Notes: generated by a model from the sequence alone, not told the origin. A stretch of DNA of 37,479 nt from Acrocarpospora catenulata (GCF_018476525.1 NZ_JAHCST010000080.1:1-37479); one strand, 5' to 3'. Numbered from the stretch's first letter, positions 24,509 to 32,618 are shown. Numbers and translations are program-made.

Positions 24509-25303
24509 ATGAGTGAGTCGGTGCTGGAGGCGGTCCGTCTGCCGCGGACCGGGCGCGAGCAGTCGGCGGAGGTCGGCGAGGCCGAGGGCCGGGCGGCGGT
24601 GGCGCTGCTGGAGAAGCTGGGGGACGGGGACTGGCGGCGTCCCACGGACTGCCCGGAATGGGATGTGCGGGACATGGTCGCGCACCTGGTCGCCCAGTGC
24701 GAGGACAACATCCATCTTGGCACGCTGATCCGCCGGGAACTCGTGGGGCGGGTCCGCCACCGAGGCAAGATCGCCTTGGACGGGCACATGGCAGCGCAGC
24801 TCGACGACCATGTGGGGGAGGCGGGGCCGGTGTTGGTCGAGCGGTTCGCCCAGTTGTGGCCGCGGGCGGTGCGGGCCCGGCGCGGGCGGCCGGGGGCGTT
24901 GCGGAGTATGCGGATCCCTCCAGGGGTGCCCGGGGTGCCGATGATCTCCCTGGGGTATCTGCTCGACGTCATCTACAACCGCGACCTGTGGATGCACCGC
25001 GTGGACCTGGCCCGGGCCGCCGGGCTGCCGGTGACCATCGGTGAGCATGACCGGCTGATCGTCGAGCAGGTCGTCCGGGACCTCGCCCTGGCCTGGTCCG
25101 GTGCGCCGGTCACGCTGGAGCTGACCGGGCCGGCGGGTGGGTCCTGGCTGGTCGGCGCGGGGGAGCCGGTGGCGGTTGTCCGGGCCGACACCGTGGCGTA
25201 CATGCGTGCGCTGGCCGGTCGCGACGACGATGTGGCGCTTGAGCTCGTGTCCGGTACGGCGGAGGTCCTGCCTTCGGTGCGCGCCGCCCGGGTCATCTTC
25301 TGA
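24509..25303 (+). CDS. Maleylpyruvate isomerase-family (mycothiol-type) protein
   Basis: The protein has 264 residues from the ATG at 24509 (GGTGGG at 24499-24504). A GTG at 24455 that overlaps the tetR stop and has its own GGTGGAG site would add 18 residues. The N-terminal helix bundle has PTDCPEWDVRDMVAHLVAQCEDN, followed by DVIYNRDLWMHRVDLARAAG. These hold the metal-ligand positions of the DinB/MDMPI fold. The C-terminal domain is SCP2-like (SWLVGAGEPVAVVRADTVAYMRALAGR). The substrate is unknown. It probably shares a transcript with the TetR regulator. Confidence 0.87.
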   Translation: MSESVLEAVRLPRTGREQSAEVGEAEGRAAVALLEKLGDGDWRRPTDCPEWDVRDMVAHLVAQCEDNIHLGTLIRRELVGRVRHRGKIALDGHMAAQLDDHVGEAGPVLVERFAQLWPRAVRARRGRPGALRSMRIPPGVPGVPMISLGYLLDVIYNRDLWMHRVDLARAAGLPVTIGEHDRLIVEQVVRDLALAWSGAPVTLELTGPAGGSWLVGAGEPVAVVRADTVAYMRALAGRDDDVALELVSGTAEVLPSVRAARVIF

Positions 25304-25313
25304 CGGTCCTTCG

Positions 25314-26234
25314 TCAGGCCAGGGCCTCCTTGAGCCTGGCGGTGATGTGGTCGCGGGCTTCGGTGGCGGCGTCGAAGAAGCCCGGCAGGACGAAGAAGCT
25401 GTGCAGGATGCCGGGGTAGTCGCGGTAGGTGACCGGGACGCCGGCCGCTTCCATGGCGTCGGCGTACGCTCTGCCCTCGTCGCGGAGGGGATCGCATTCC
25501 GCGGTGATCACCGTCGCCGGGGCCAGTCCGGATTTGTCGGGCAGGTGGAGGGGGGACAGGCGGGGGTCGTGGGGGTCGGCTCCGTGGGCGTACTTGCGGA
25601 TGAACCAGGCCATTTCCGCGGCGCCCAGGCCGAAGCCGGAGGCGTAGGCCCGGTAGCTCGGGGTGTCCATGGCGACGTCCGTGACCGGGTAGACCAGGAC
25701 CTGGTGGGCGAGGGGCAGGCCCGCGTCCCTGGCCAGCCAGGCGGTCACCGCGGCCAGGTTGCCGCCCGCGCTGTCGCCGATCACCGCGATTCTGGCGGGG
25801 TCCGCGCCGTAGCGCTCCGGGTGGGCGAACACGTCCCGCACGACCGCCCAGGCGTCCTCGGCGGCGGCCGGGAAGGGGTGTTCGGGGGCGAGCCGGTAGT
25901 CGACGGAGATGACGATCGCGCCGGTGCGTACCGCCAGGTCCCGGGCCAGGGGGTCGGCGCGGTCGAGCGTGCCGTAGACCCAGCCGCCACCGTGGAAGTA
26001 GATGAGCACGGGAAGGGGGACAGCCGACTCTGAAGCCCGATATATCCGGACAGGGATCCCGGCCACCTGATCGTCAGCCGCTTCCAGAACGTCCGCGCGT
26101 GCACCCCGGTACGCCGCCATCGCGTCCAGCCCGCGCAACTGCACGATCTCCTCGTCCGTGACCGTGTCCAGGTCGAGGCCCGTGTCGGTGGGGAACATCT
26201 TGAGGTAGGCGGCCGCCTGAGGGTGCAGCATCAT
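25314..26234 (-). CDS. Alpha/beta hydrolase, hormone-sensitive-lipase (family IV) esterase
   Basis: The protein has 306 residues. The oxyanion-hole motif is HGGGW (YFHGGGWVYG) and the nucleophile Ser is in GDSAGGNLAA. The acid Asp is in ECDPLRDEG and the His in GILHSFF, giving a complete triad. The DYRLAPEHPFPAA block is the family IV hallmark. It hydrolyses short or medium-chain esters; the natural substrate is unknown. No signal peptide is present, so it acts in the cytoplasm. It converges with the maleylpyruvate-isomerase-family gene, leaving only a 10-nt gap. Two ATG codons at 26234 and 26231 are possible starts. Confidence 0.94.
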   Translation of the reverse strand: MMLHPQAAAYLKMFPTDTGLDLDTVTDEEIVQLRGLDAMAAYRGARADVLEAADDQVAGIPVRIYRASESAVPLPVLIYFHGGGWVYGTLDRADPLARDLAVRTGAIVISVDYRLAPEHPFPAAAEDAWAVVRDVFAHPERYGADPARIAVIGDSAGGNLAAVTAWLARDAGLPLAHQVLVYPVTDVAMDTPSYRAYASGFGLGAAEMAWFIRKYAHGADPHDPRLSPLHLPDKSGLAPATVITAECDPLRDEGRAYADAMEAAGVPVTYRDYPGILHSFFVLPGFFDAATEARDHITARLKEALA

Positions 26235-26296
26235 GCCCGCACAGTAGCCCAGCCGGTCGACCTTCCGTGGACCAGGCGTGGTCAGACGGCCTTAGA

Positions 26297-26312
26297 TCCG
26301 GATATTTCCGGA
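26297..26312. promoter_or_regulatory. TCCGGA-TATT-TCCGGA repeat upstream of the esterase
   Basis: Two copies of the palindrome TCCGGA flank TATT, forming a 16-nt inverted repeat in the 110-bp gap between the esterase and the Lrp-domain gene. It is a candidate operator for the esterase (start 63 nt away). No known consensus is recognised. Confidence 0.35.
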
Positions 26313-26344
26313 CAACGACTATGGGATCCGCCTCCCACGACAGT

Positions 26345-26632
26345 TCAGTCGGATTCGGCGAGGCCGAGGGCGAAGGCGGCCTCCAGGTCGTGGCGGGAGT
26401 ACGCGCGGAACGCGATGTGCGTCTCGGTGTGCAGCACGCCGGGGACCTTGTTCAGCCGCCCGGGCACCACCTCGGCGATCTCCTCGTAGCGGGCGACCCG
26501 GACCATCGCCAGCAGATCGAACTCCCCGGTGATCGAGTAGACCTCGCTGACCCCGTCGAGATCGGCGATCGCCTGCGCGACCTCGGGGATCCGATCGACA
26601 TCGGCGTTGATGTGCACGATCGCGGTGACCAT
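26345..26632 (-). CDS. Stand-alone Lrp/AsnC ligand-binding (RAM) domain protein
   Basis: The protein has 95 residues with a good GGGAGTGAG site. The whole protein is one ferredoxin-like RAM domain (AIVHINADVDRIPEVAQAIADL; VSEVYSITGEFDLLAMVRV; TETHIAFRAYSRHDLEAAFALG). The DNA-binding HTH of Lrp/AsnC regulators is absent. Such proteins assemble into rings that bind amino acids and may modulate full-length Lrp proteins. It lies 39 nt downstream of the exonuclease/GIY-YIG gene on the same strand, so cotranscription is likely. Confidence 0.93.
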   Translation of the reverse strand: MVTAIVHINADVDRIPEVAQAIADLDGVSEVYSITGEFDLLAMVRVARYEEIAEVVPGRLNKVPGVLHTETHIAFRAYSRHDLEAAFALGLAESD

Positions 26633-26671
26633 GATGACTCACTCCCGGCTGGTACGGATGCCCGCCCAAAC

Positions 26672-28405
26672 CTATCGCAGCGGCCGGCCCTCCCTCGGCT
26701 GGTAGGAACGCCCGTCCTGCTGGGCCCGCTCGTACGCCCGGTCGATCCTGGCCTTGAGCCGCCCGGCCCCGTACGCCGGCTGGCTCCAGATGCCGCCCTC
26801 CACCCGGACCAGCCGGACGCCGGGGGAGTCCAGCCAGCGCAGGATGGTCTCGGTCTCCTCGGCGCTGGCGGCGGGCGTCGGCCCCGGGCCGGGCACCACC
26901 GTCTCCGCCGTGGCCACCAGCGCCTCCACGTACGGCACGGGGTGGGCGCCCCTGGGCATCACCCCGGCGGCGGTGAGGCGGCCGTACCGGATGACATGGA
27001 TGTCCCAGTCGCCGTCGCCCACGGGGCTGGCCGCCACCATCTGCGGGATGCGGGTGAGCGAGCTGAGCCGCTGCATGCGGGCGGCGGCCCGGACGTACGC
27101 GGCGAGCCGGTCCCGGTCCACGGCCGCCTCCTCGTACCGCTGCTCGGCCGAGAGGCGGTCCATCCGGGCCGACACGGCGGAGAAGATCAGACCGGCGTCC
27201 TCCTCCATGGCCTGGCGGGCCCGGGTCACGTGCGCCGCGTACCCCGCCTGGGTCTCCCGGCCGTCGCAGGGGGCGCCGCACTTGCCCAGTTCGGCCAGGG
27301 TGCAGGCGGTGCGGCGCACGGTCAGCGATAATCGCTCGCTGCACTGGCGGAGCGGGAGCGCCTCGTGCATGGCGGTTCTGGCGTCGTCGGCGGCGCGGGA
27401 GCTGCCGAACGGGCCGAGGTAGGTGGCGCCGTCGTCCTTCAGTTCGCGGACGATGCTCAGGCGGGGGAACGGCTCGTCGGTGAGCTTCAGCCAGACCACC
27501 CGTTCCGGGAAGCGGGAGCGGCGGTTGTAGCGCGGTTTGGTGGCGCCGATCATGCGGAGCTCGCGGATCTCGGCCTCCAGCGCGGTCGCGCAGACGATGT
27601 GGCGGACCCGTTCGGCGATGCCGATCATCTCGCGGACCCGGGGGCGGGTCTCGCTGGCCGTGAAGTAGCTGCGGACCCGGTTGCGCAGGTTGGAACTCTT
27701 GCCGACGTAGAGGGCCTCGCCCCGCACGTCCTCGAACACGTAGACCCCCGGGCGGGCGGGCACGCCCTCGGAGAGGTGGCGCTTGCGCTGCTGCTCGGGG
27801 GTGGGCATGCGGACGAATCCGCGCAGTTCCTCCAGCGTGTGCACGCCCAGCGAGCCGACCCGGCCGATCAGGCCGTGCAGCACGTCGACGGTGGCGCGGG
27901 CGTCGGCCAGCGCGCGGTGGCAGGGCTCGGTACCGCTCCGGAAGAACCTGGCCAGGGTGGCGAGCTTGCAGTTGGGCGTCTCGTCCCGGTTCAGCACGCG
28001 ACGGGCCAGATCGGCGGTGTCCACCACCGGGTTGACCGGCGGCGGGTAGCCCTGGGCGGCGCAGGCCGCCTTGATGAAGCCCAGGTCGAAGGGGGCGTTG
28101 TGGGCGACCAGCGTGCAGCCCCGGATGAACTCCAGGAAGCTCGGCAGGACCTCGGTCATTTTGGGGGCGGCGACCACCATGGCGTCGGTGATGCCGGTGA
28201 GCACCGAGATGAACGGGGGGATCGGGCCGCCGGGGTCCACCAGGGTGGCGAACTCGCCGAGCAGTTCTCCGGCCCTGACCTTGACCGCGCCGATCTCGGT
28301 GATGCCGTGCTCCGTGGTCGAGGTGCCGGTCGTCTCCAGGTCGAAGACGACGAAGGTCACCCCTGCCAGGGGTGTACCAAGATCATCCAGAGTGCCCTGT
28401 TCCAC
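26672..28405 (-). CDS. DEDDh exonuclease fused to a UvrC-type GIY-YIG nuclease
   Basis: The protein has 577 residues from a GTG. Residues 15-175 form a DnaQ-like 3'-5' exonuclease with Asp22, Glu24 (DLETTG), Asp107 (HNAPFD), His163 and Asp168 (HRALADA), the full DEDDh set. Residues 218-300 are GIY-YIG (PGVYVFEDVRGEALYVGKSSNLRNR), as in UvrC. A UvrC-like middle with a Cys pair follows (RTACTLAELGKCGAPCDG). The RNase H and HhH domains of UvrC are missing, so it is not UvrC itself. It matches Rv2191 of M. tuberculosis by architecture and position. A role in DNA processing or repair is inferred. Confidence 0.94.
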   Translation of the reverse strand: MEQGTLDDLGTPLAGVTFVVFDLETTGTSTTEHGITEIGAVKVRAGELLGEFATLVDPGGPIPPFISVLTGITDAMVVAAPKMTEVLPSFLEFIRGCTLVAHNAPFDLGFIKAACAAQGYPPPVNPVVDTADLARRVLNRDETPNCKLATLARFFRSGTEPCHRALADARATVDVLHGLIGRVGSLGVHTLEELRGFVRMPTPEQQRKRHLSEGVPARPGVYVFEDVRGEALYVGKSSNLRNRVRSYFTASETRPRVREMIGIAERVRHIVCATALEAEIRELRMIGATKPRYNRRSRFPERVVWLKLTDEPFPRLSIVRELKDDGATYLGPFGSSRAADDARTAMHEALPLRQCSERLSLTVRRTACTLAELGKCGAPCDGRETQAGYAAHVTRARQAMEEDAGLIFSAVSARMDRLSAEQRYEEAAVDRDRLAAYVRAAARMQRLSSLTRIPQMVAASPVGDGDWDIHVIRYGRLTAAGVMPRGAHPVPYVEALVATAETVVPGPGPTPAASAEETETILRWLDSPGVRLVRVEGGIWSQPAYGAGRLKARIDRAYERAQQDGRSYQPREGRPLR

Positions 28406-28445
28406 GTCCTAGACCATAGAGAGGCCGACCGACACTTCCCGGCAT

Positions 28446-28994
28446 TCACTGGAGGGCGCGCCACTCTTTCTGGAGCATCGCGTAGATGATTTCGTCGGTC
28501 CATTCGCCCTTGACCCACTCGTTCTGGACCAGGTGCGCTTCCTTGCGCAGACCCAGGCGTTCCATCAGCCGGGCCGAGGCCTTGTTCCGGCCGTCGGCGC
28601 GGGCCACCAGCCGGTGCAGGTCGTAGTGGTCGAACCCGAGGCGGAGCAGCTGTCTGGCGGCCTCGGTGGCGAAGCCGTGACCGTGGTGACCGGGATGGAG
28701 GGTGTAGCCGATCTCGCCCTGGCGGTGCTCCCTGCTGGTCCAGAAGAGCACGCATTCGCCGATCAGTTCGCCCGTGTCGCGCCGGACCACCGCCAGGGAG
28801 AGGGCCTGGCCCTCCTCGGTGAGCTCGCGGACCCGCACCCTGCCTTCCAGCCAGGTCCGTACGGCCGCCAGGTCGCGCGGGGCCCAGTACATGTAGCGGG
28901 CGACTTCCGGGAGGGACTGGAAGGCGTGCACCGCCTCCAGATCGTGCATTTCCAGGGGGCGGAGGGTGAGCCGGTCGGTCTCGATCGGGAACAT
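28446..28994 (-). CDS. GNAT N-acetyltransferase (RimJ/RimL type)
   Basis: The protein has 182 residues. It starts IETDRLTLRPLEMHDLEAVHAF and contains IGYTLHPGHHGHGFATEAARQLLRLGF, the acetyl-CoA-binding beta4-loop-alpha3, then NKASARLMERLGLRKEAHL. These are typical of RimJ/RimL-like enzymes that acetylate protein N-termini or small amines. The substrate cannot be assigned. It lies upstream of the exonuclease gene on the same strand with a 40-nt gap and may share its transcript. Confidence 0.93.
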   Translation of the reverse strand: MFPIETDRLTLRPLEMHDLEAVHAFQSLPEVARYMYWAPRDLAAVRTWLEGRVRVRELTEEGQALSLAVVRRDTGELIGECVLFWTSREHRQGEIGYTLHPGHHGHGFATEAARQLLRLGFDHYDLHRLVARADGRNKASARLMERLGLRKEAHLVQNEWVKGEWTDEIIYAMLQKEWRALQ

Positions 28995-29075
28995 CCGGTC
29001 ACCCTAGAACAGCCCTGCCCGTGCTCGCCAAAGCTTTTCGGCAGGCCCGCTGACCTGGGCTCGGGGGTTGGTGGC

Positions 29076-29114
29076 GGGCTTCCGCCTCGGTTGCAGGACT
29101 CGGGGCGGAAGCCC
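29076..29114. other. Strong hairpin in the gene-free stretch 28995-29364
   Basis: A perfect 11-bp stem (29076-29086 with 29104-29114) encloses a 17-nt loop. No gene longer than a few codons is evident in this 370-bp stretch. It lies upstream of the GNAT gene (minus) and the NYN gene (plus). A structured RNA, leader or terminator is possible. Confidence 0.5.
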
Positions 29115-29149
29115 TATGTGCAACGTATGTGATGGGAAGGAGTGGTTTC

Positions 29150-29170
29150 ATGCTGAAGGTGATTCCGTAG
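29150..29170 (+). other. Micro-ORF with a strong ribosome site
   Basis: GGAAGGAG (29135-29142) lies 7 nt before an ATG opening a six-codon frame (MLKVIP, then TAG). It is too short to call a gene on composition; it could be a leader peptide, a relic of a gene start, or chance. Confidence 0.25.
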
Positions 29171-29364
29171 ACGTTTCGTAATCTCTGTCGGATTCGCCCG
29201 GGTCTTAGGTGGGATAGTGGGCTATCACCGGCTCTGCCGGGCGTTCATGCGCGACCGAGTGTCAGTCCATGCCCTGGTTGCTCCTGGTTCACGTCGCGGA
29301 AAGTGATGTGGTTGCCTCGCAGAGCCGTACCCTTAGTGAAAGACCAGGACGAGGAGCGGTAGGG

Positions 29365-30681
29365 ATGAGTTCAGCCGGAGAGGGCCTGTCTCGTCCCCTG
29401 CCCGAGCCGGTACGCGCACATGTGGTCGAGCTGGCGGCGCAGGTGCTCGGGGCGATGCCGGCCGCGAACGTGCCGCCGCCGCTGCGGGGAATCGCCCGGT
29501 TCGACCCCCGTAAGCGGGCCCGGCTGGGGAGCGCGCCCATCGCCGCGCAGCTGGAGAACGACAAGGAGTTCCGGGAGCTGGTCGCCGAGGCGCTGACCGC
29601 GGCCTGGCCCGAGTTGGTGGCCGCGCTCGCCGAGGAGACCGTGCCGCCCGCCGCCGAACCGGTGCTGGTCGCCGCCGCGGCCTACCTGACCCGGCCGCCG
29701 GGCTGGGCGGGGCTGGTGGAGCAGGCCAGGACGGATCTGGAGGAGGCGGCCGCGCTGGGCAACCAGCGGGAGCAGGCCGAGACCCGGCTCCGCGAGCAGC
29801 TCGCCGCGCAGCGCACGGCCGCCAAGGAGGAGGTCGACCGGGTCCGCGAGCAGCTCAGGGCGGCCCGGGCGGAGAACGCGGACCTGCGGCGGAAGCTGCA
29901 CGACGCGCGGGAACGGGCCAAGGCGGCGGAGCTGCGGGCCCAGGAGCTGGACGACGTGACCGCGGACGTCAGGAACCGGATCGCCGGGGCGTCGGCGGCG
30001 GCCGAGACCGAGATCCGCAAGCTGCGGGAGCGGCTGGCCGAGGCCGAACGGCAGGTGGAGGCCAGCCGGCGGGCCGCCCGGGAGGGGCGGAGCGTGGAGG
30101 ACGCCCGGATCCGGGTGTTGATGGACGCGCTGGAGGACGCGGCGAAGGGGCTCAGGAAGGAGCTCGCGCTGCCGACCACGATCAGCCGGCCGGCCGACTA
30201 CGTGACCCAGGTGACGCCGGGGCCGCCGAGCGTGCGGGCGGTGCCGGCGCGGGCGCTGGCCGACGACGATCCGCAGTTGCTCGATCAGCTGCTGGCCATT
30301 CCCAATCTGCATCTGATCATCGACGGCTACAACGTGACCAAGACCGGATACGGGTCGTTGACGCTGGCCGATCAGCGGACTCGGCTGCTGACCGGGCTCG
30401 GCGGGCTCGCGGTGCAGGCCAGGGTTGAGATCACGTGTGTGTTCGACGGGGCAGAACTGGATGGGCCGGTGCAGGTTTCCGCGCCGCGCGGGGTGCGGGT
30501 GGCGTTCAGCGCGCCCGGGCAGATCGCTGACGACCTGATTCGGCAGCTGGTGCGGATCGAGCCCGCCGGGCGGGCCATCGCGGTGGTCTCCGCGGATCGG
30601 GAGGTGGCCGAGTCGGTCCGCCGGATGGGGGCTCGGCCGGTGCCGGCGACCCTTTTGCTCAGGCGGCTTGGCCGTACGTGA
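29365..30681 (+). CDS. NYN-domain (YacP-like) ribonuclease with coiled coil
   Basis: The protein has 438 residues from the ATG at 29365 (GAGGAG at 29351-29356). An upstream in-frame start at 29269 lacks a ribosome site. The N-terminal part (1-120) has a PPPLRGIARFDPRKRARLGS motif, followed by a long Arg/Glu/Ala coiled coil (about 125-265). The C-terminal PIN-like NYN domain has Asp320 in LIIDGYNVTKTGY, then CVFDGAELDG and AIAVVSADREVAE. These are the acidic metal-site motifs of YacP/Rae1-like RNases. A role in RNA processing or ribosome-associated decay is inferred from family. Confidence 0.92.
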   Translation: MSSAGEGLSRPLPEPVRAHVVELAAQVLGAMPAANVPPPLRGIARFDPRKRARLGSAPIAAQLENDKEFRELVAEALTAAWPELVAALAEETVPPAAEPVLVAAAAYLTRPPGWAGLVEQARTDLEEAAALGNQREQAETRLREQLAAQRTAAKEEVDRVREQLRAARAENADLRRKLHDARERAKAAELRAQELDDVTADVRNRIAGASAAAETEIRKLRERLAEAERQVEASRRAAREGRSVEDARIRVLMDALEDAAKGLRKELALPTTISRPADYVTQVTPGPPSVRAVPARALADDDPQLLDQLLAIPNLHLIIDGYNVTKTGYGSLTLADQRTRLLTGLGGLAVQARVEITCVFDGAELDGPVQVSAPRGVRVAFSAPGQIADDLIRQLVRIEPAGRAIAVVSADREVAESVRRMGARPVPATLLLRRLGRT

Positions 30682-30729
30682 TGCTGCTGTTGCCCTGAGT
30701 GATGAAAGGGGGAAATAGCCGGGAATCGG

Positions 30730-30758
30730 TTGAGGGAGCATGATCGCTTGAGTAAAGT
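30730..30758 (+). promoter_or_regulatory. Predicted promoter of the first NlpC/P60 gene
   Basis: TTGAGG (30730-30735) and TAAAGT (30753-30758) are separated by 17 bp, 36 nt upstream of the GTG start. Confidence 0.55.
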
Positions 30759-30794
30759 CCCGACCCAGGTCTGTCGATCTGGAAGGGGCACTTC

Positions 30795-31757
30795 GTGCGT
30801 GGGCGGTTTTCGGTCGCGGCGAGCCTTGTCGCAGCCGTTCTTCTCCTCCCGGTGGTCGGCGCGCAGGCCGATCCGAAACCCACGCTCGCCGAGGCTCAGG
30901 CCAAGCTGAAGAAGCTCAACAAGCAGATGGACGACATCGTTGACGAGTACAACGCCGCCAACGAGAAGTGGAAGAAGTCCAAGAAGCAGTACGACCAGGT
31001 CAACAGCACGTACAAGGTGCAGGACAAGAAGGTCCAGGCGCTTCGGGCCGGGGTGATCGGGGTCGCGGTCACCAACTATCAGACCGGGGACTTTCGTACG
31101 CTGAGCGGGTTGTTCTCCAATGACAACCCGGAGGCGGCGCTCAGTGGGATCGCGTTGATGGATCAGCTGGCCGCCGGGCGGTCGTTGCGGCTGTCCGAGT
31201 TCGAGACCGCGATCAAGGATCTGAAGACGCAGCGGGAGAGCAAGAAGAAGACCTTCGATGACGCGACCGTCGTCAAGGACGATCTGGTCAAGCAGAAGAA
31301 GAAAGCCGATCGTATGGTGGCGGAGCAGGTAAAACTGCTTCGTGAGCTGGGTGCCTACAATCCCGGCAACACCAACTCCGCCGGTCAGGTCTACACCGGC
31401 TCCGCCTCCGGCAACGCCCGGGCCGCCCTTGAGTTCGCCTACGCGCAGATCGGCAAGCCGTACCGCTACGGGGGCACCGGTCCCGGCTCCTGGGACTGCT
31501 CCGGCCTCGTCCAGGCATCCTGGGCCAAAGGCGGCGTCAGCCTTCCCCGCACCAGCTACGAGATGTGGGCCTGGGGCGCCAGCCGTCGCGTCTCCGTGAG
31601 CGCCCTCGAACCCGGCGACCTCGTCTGGCACAGCGGCTTCGGCCACGTCGGCCTGTACGCCGGCAACGGCAAGGTCGTCCACTCCCCGCAGACCGGCGAC
31701 GTCGTCAAGGAAGTAAGCCTCTCCGAATACAACCCCGACAAGGCCGTCCGCCCCTGA
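30795..31757 (+). CDS. NlpC/P60 peptidoglycan endopeptidase with coiled coil (RipC-like)
   Basis: The protein has 320 residues from a GTG with GGAAGGGG upstream. Signal peptide MRGRFSVAASLVAAVLLLPVVGAQA is followed by a Lys/Asp-rich coiled coil (about 30-190). The NlpC/P60 domain occupies about 210-320, with catalytic Cys235 (WDCSGLVQ), His284 (FGHVGLYAGNG) and a third polar residue in VVHSPQTG. The family cleaves the D-Glu to diaminopimelate stem-peptide bond; coiled coils of this kind are regulated by FtsEX in RipC-like proteins. Position relative to trpD and the exonuclease matches Rv2190c. It is secreted and acts in the cell wall. Confidence 0.95.
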   Translation: MRGRFSVAASLVAAVLLLPVVGAQADPKPTLAEAQAKLKKLNKQMDDIVDEYNAANEKWKKSKKQYDQVNSTYKVQDKKVQALRAGVIGVAVTNYQTGDFRTLSGLFSNDNPEAALSGIALMDQLAAGRSLRLSEFETAIKDLKTQRESKKKTFDDATVVKDDLVKQKKKADRMVAEQVKLLRELGAYNPGNTNSAGQVYTGSASGNARAALEFAYAQIGKPYRYGGTGPGSWDCSGLVQASWAKGGVSLPRTSYEMWAWGASRRVSVSALEPGDLVWHSGFGHVGLYAGNGKVVHSPQTGDVVKEVSLSEYNPDKAVRP

Positions 31758-31760
31758 CCG

Positions 31761-32158
31761 CTACATCTGCCTCTGGGCGATGACGGGGAGTGCCTCAAGG
31801 CCACGCACGACCGGCCCGGCGGCGTGAACGCCCTGTTCACCAGGCGGCGCAGCCGCGTGTGGTCGGGCGGATCGCTGTGCACGAGGTTTCGCCGCAGCCC
31901 GGTCGGCCCCGACACCCGTCCGCCCGGCACCGGGCATTTGCTCAGCCGGTCGTCCCCGAGTAGATCGCGGACATCGGCGTACCGGGTGACCTGCCACAAC
32001 ACCGTTCCGCGCGAGGTGACCTCCCGATGGACCGGGGACCACCGCCGAAGCCACCCATAGTACGGGTACGGGTCGCTCACCCGGTTTGCGATCAGCTCGG
32101 CCGGAACTTCACTGGAATCACCCAAAGTATTCATGATGTCACGAATGGTAGCAGTCAT
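31761..32158 (-). pseudogene. Cytochrome P450 N-terminal remnant, frameshifted and truncated
   Basis: From an ATG at 32158 the frame reads AELIANRVSDPYPYYGWLRR, then VLWQVTRYADVRDLLGDDRLSKCP and DPPDHTRLRRLVNRAFTP. These are the hallmarks of an actinobacterial P450 N-terminus up to helix C. Around 31810-31825 the homology shifts to another frame (PVVRGLEALPVIAQRQM) and stops at 31761. The I-helix, ExxR and heme-Cys regions are absent, so about three quarters of the gene is lost. The remnant ends 3 nt beyond the upstream NlpC/P60 stop, on the opposite strand. Confidence 0.8.
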
Positions 32159-32329
32159 CCCTCGCGGCAGAGGGGTTGGAACGATCTTTGCGGGGGTGGC
32201 GAAAGTGGGATTTGAGGGGGGTGATTCGTCTTGTGTGAGGAGAGTCACATTAGTGATTGCAAAGCGGGTTTAAGCTGGGATTTCTCCGAGTATTCGAGGT
32301 TTACCGGATCTTTATCTTTGAAGAAAGCT

Positions 32330-32359
32330 TTGCTGAAACGTTGGGAGATTCGGTAGTTT
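32330..32359 (+). promoter_or_regulatory. Predicted promoter of the riboswitch-controlled NlpC/P60 gene
   Basis: TTGCTG (32330-32335) and TAGTTT (32354-32359) are separated by 18 bp in an unusually AT-rich stretch (about 32200-32440). It is placed about 75 nt before the riboswitch. Other -10-like words occur in this stretch, so the exact start is uncertain. Confidence 0.4.
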
Positions 32360-32435
32360 CTGGCCCGCGGCGAGCACGCCATGCCGTCGCAGATGATCTC
32401 AGCCGAATAGGGCTGGTGCATCCATAAAGATCCAT

Positions 32436-32613
32436 GTGTCGCATCTCAGGTGCGACCGGCCGAGTCCGTGCAGCCAGGAGGCACGGAGCCGGGGACCCAA
32501 AAGGCTCGGAGCATCGAGCCAGGGGTGAATCGGTGTGAATTCCCACCGTAGGGCGCCTTCCCTGCCCGAATCCGTCAGCTAACCCGGTAGGCATCAGTGG
32601 AAGACCGTAGGAG
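32436..32613 (+). ncRNA. Cyclic di-AMP riboswitch (ydaO/yuaA type)
   Basis: An opening hairpin (32438-32443 with 32451-32456) is followed by GGGGACCCAA (32491-32500), AGGGGTGAATCG (from 32521) and CCGAATCCGTCAGCTAACCC (32566-32585), then GGTAGGC. This word order is the conserved core of the c-di-AMP-sensing ydaO/yuaA class, which in actinobacteria commonly precedes cell-wall hydrolase genes. The ribosome site of the following gene (32609-32613) abuts the end. c-di-AMP binding is expected to turn expression off. Boundaries are approximate. Confidence 0.88.
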
Positions 32614-32618
32614 CAATC

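Noticed and set aside
26035-26055. Second copy of an ATCCGGACA-like word inside the esterase gene
   Set aside because: It is only partly similar to the upstream TCCGGA repeat and lies in coding sequence; too weak to call a second operator.
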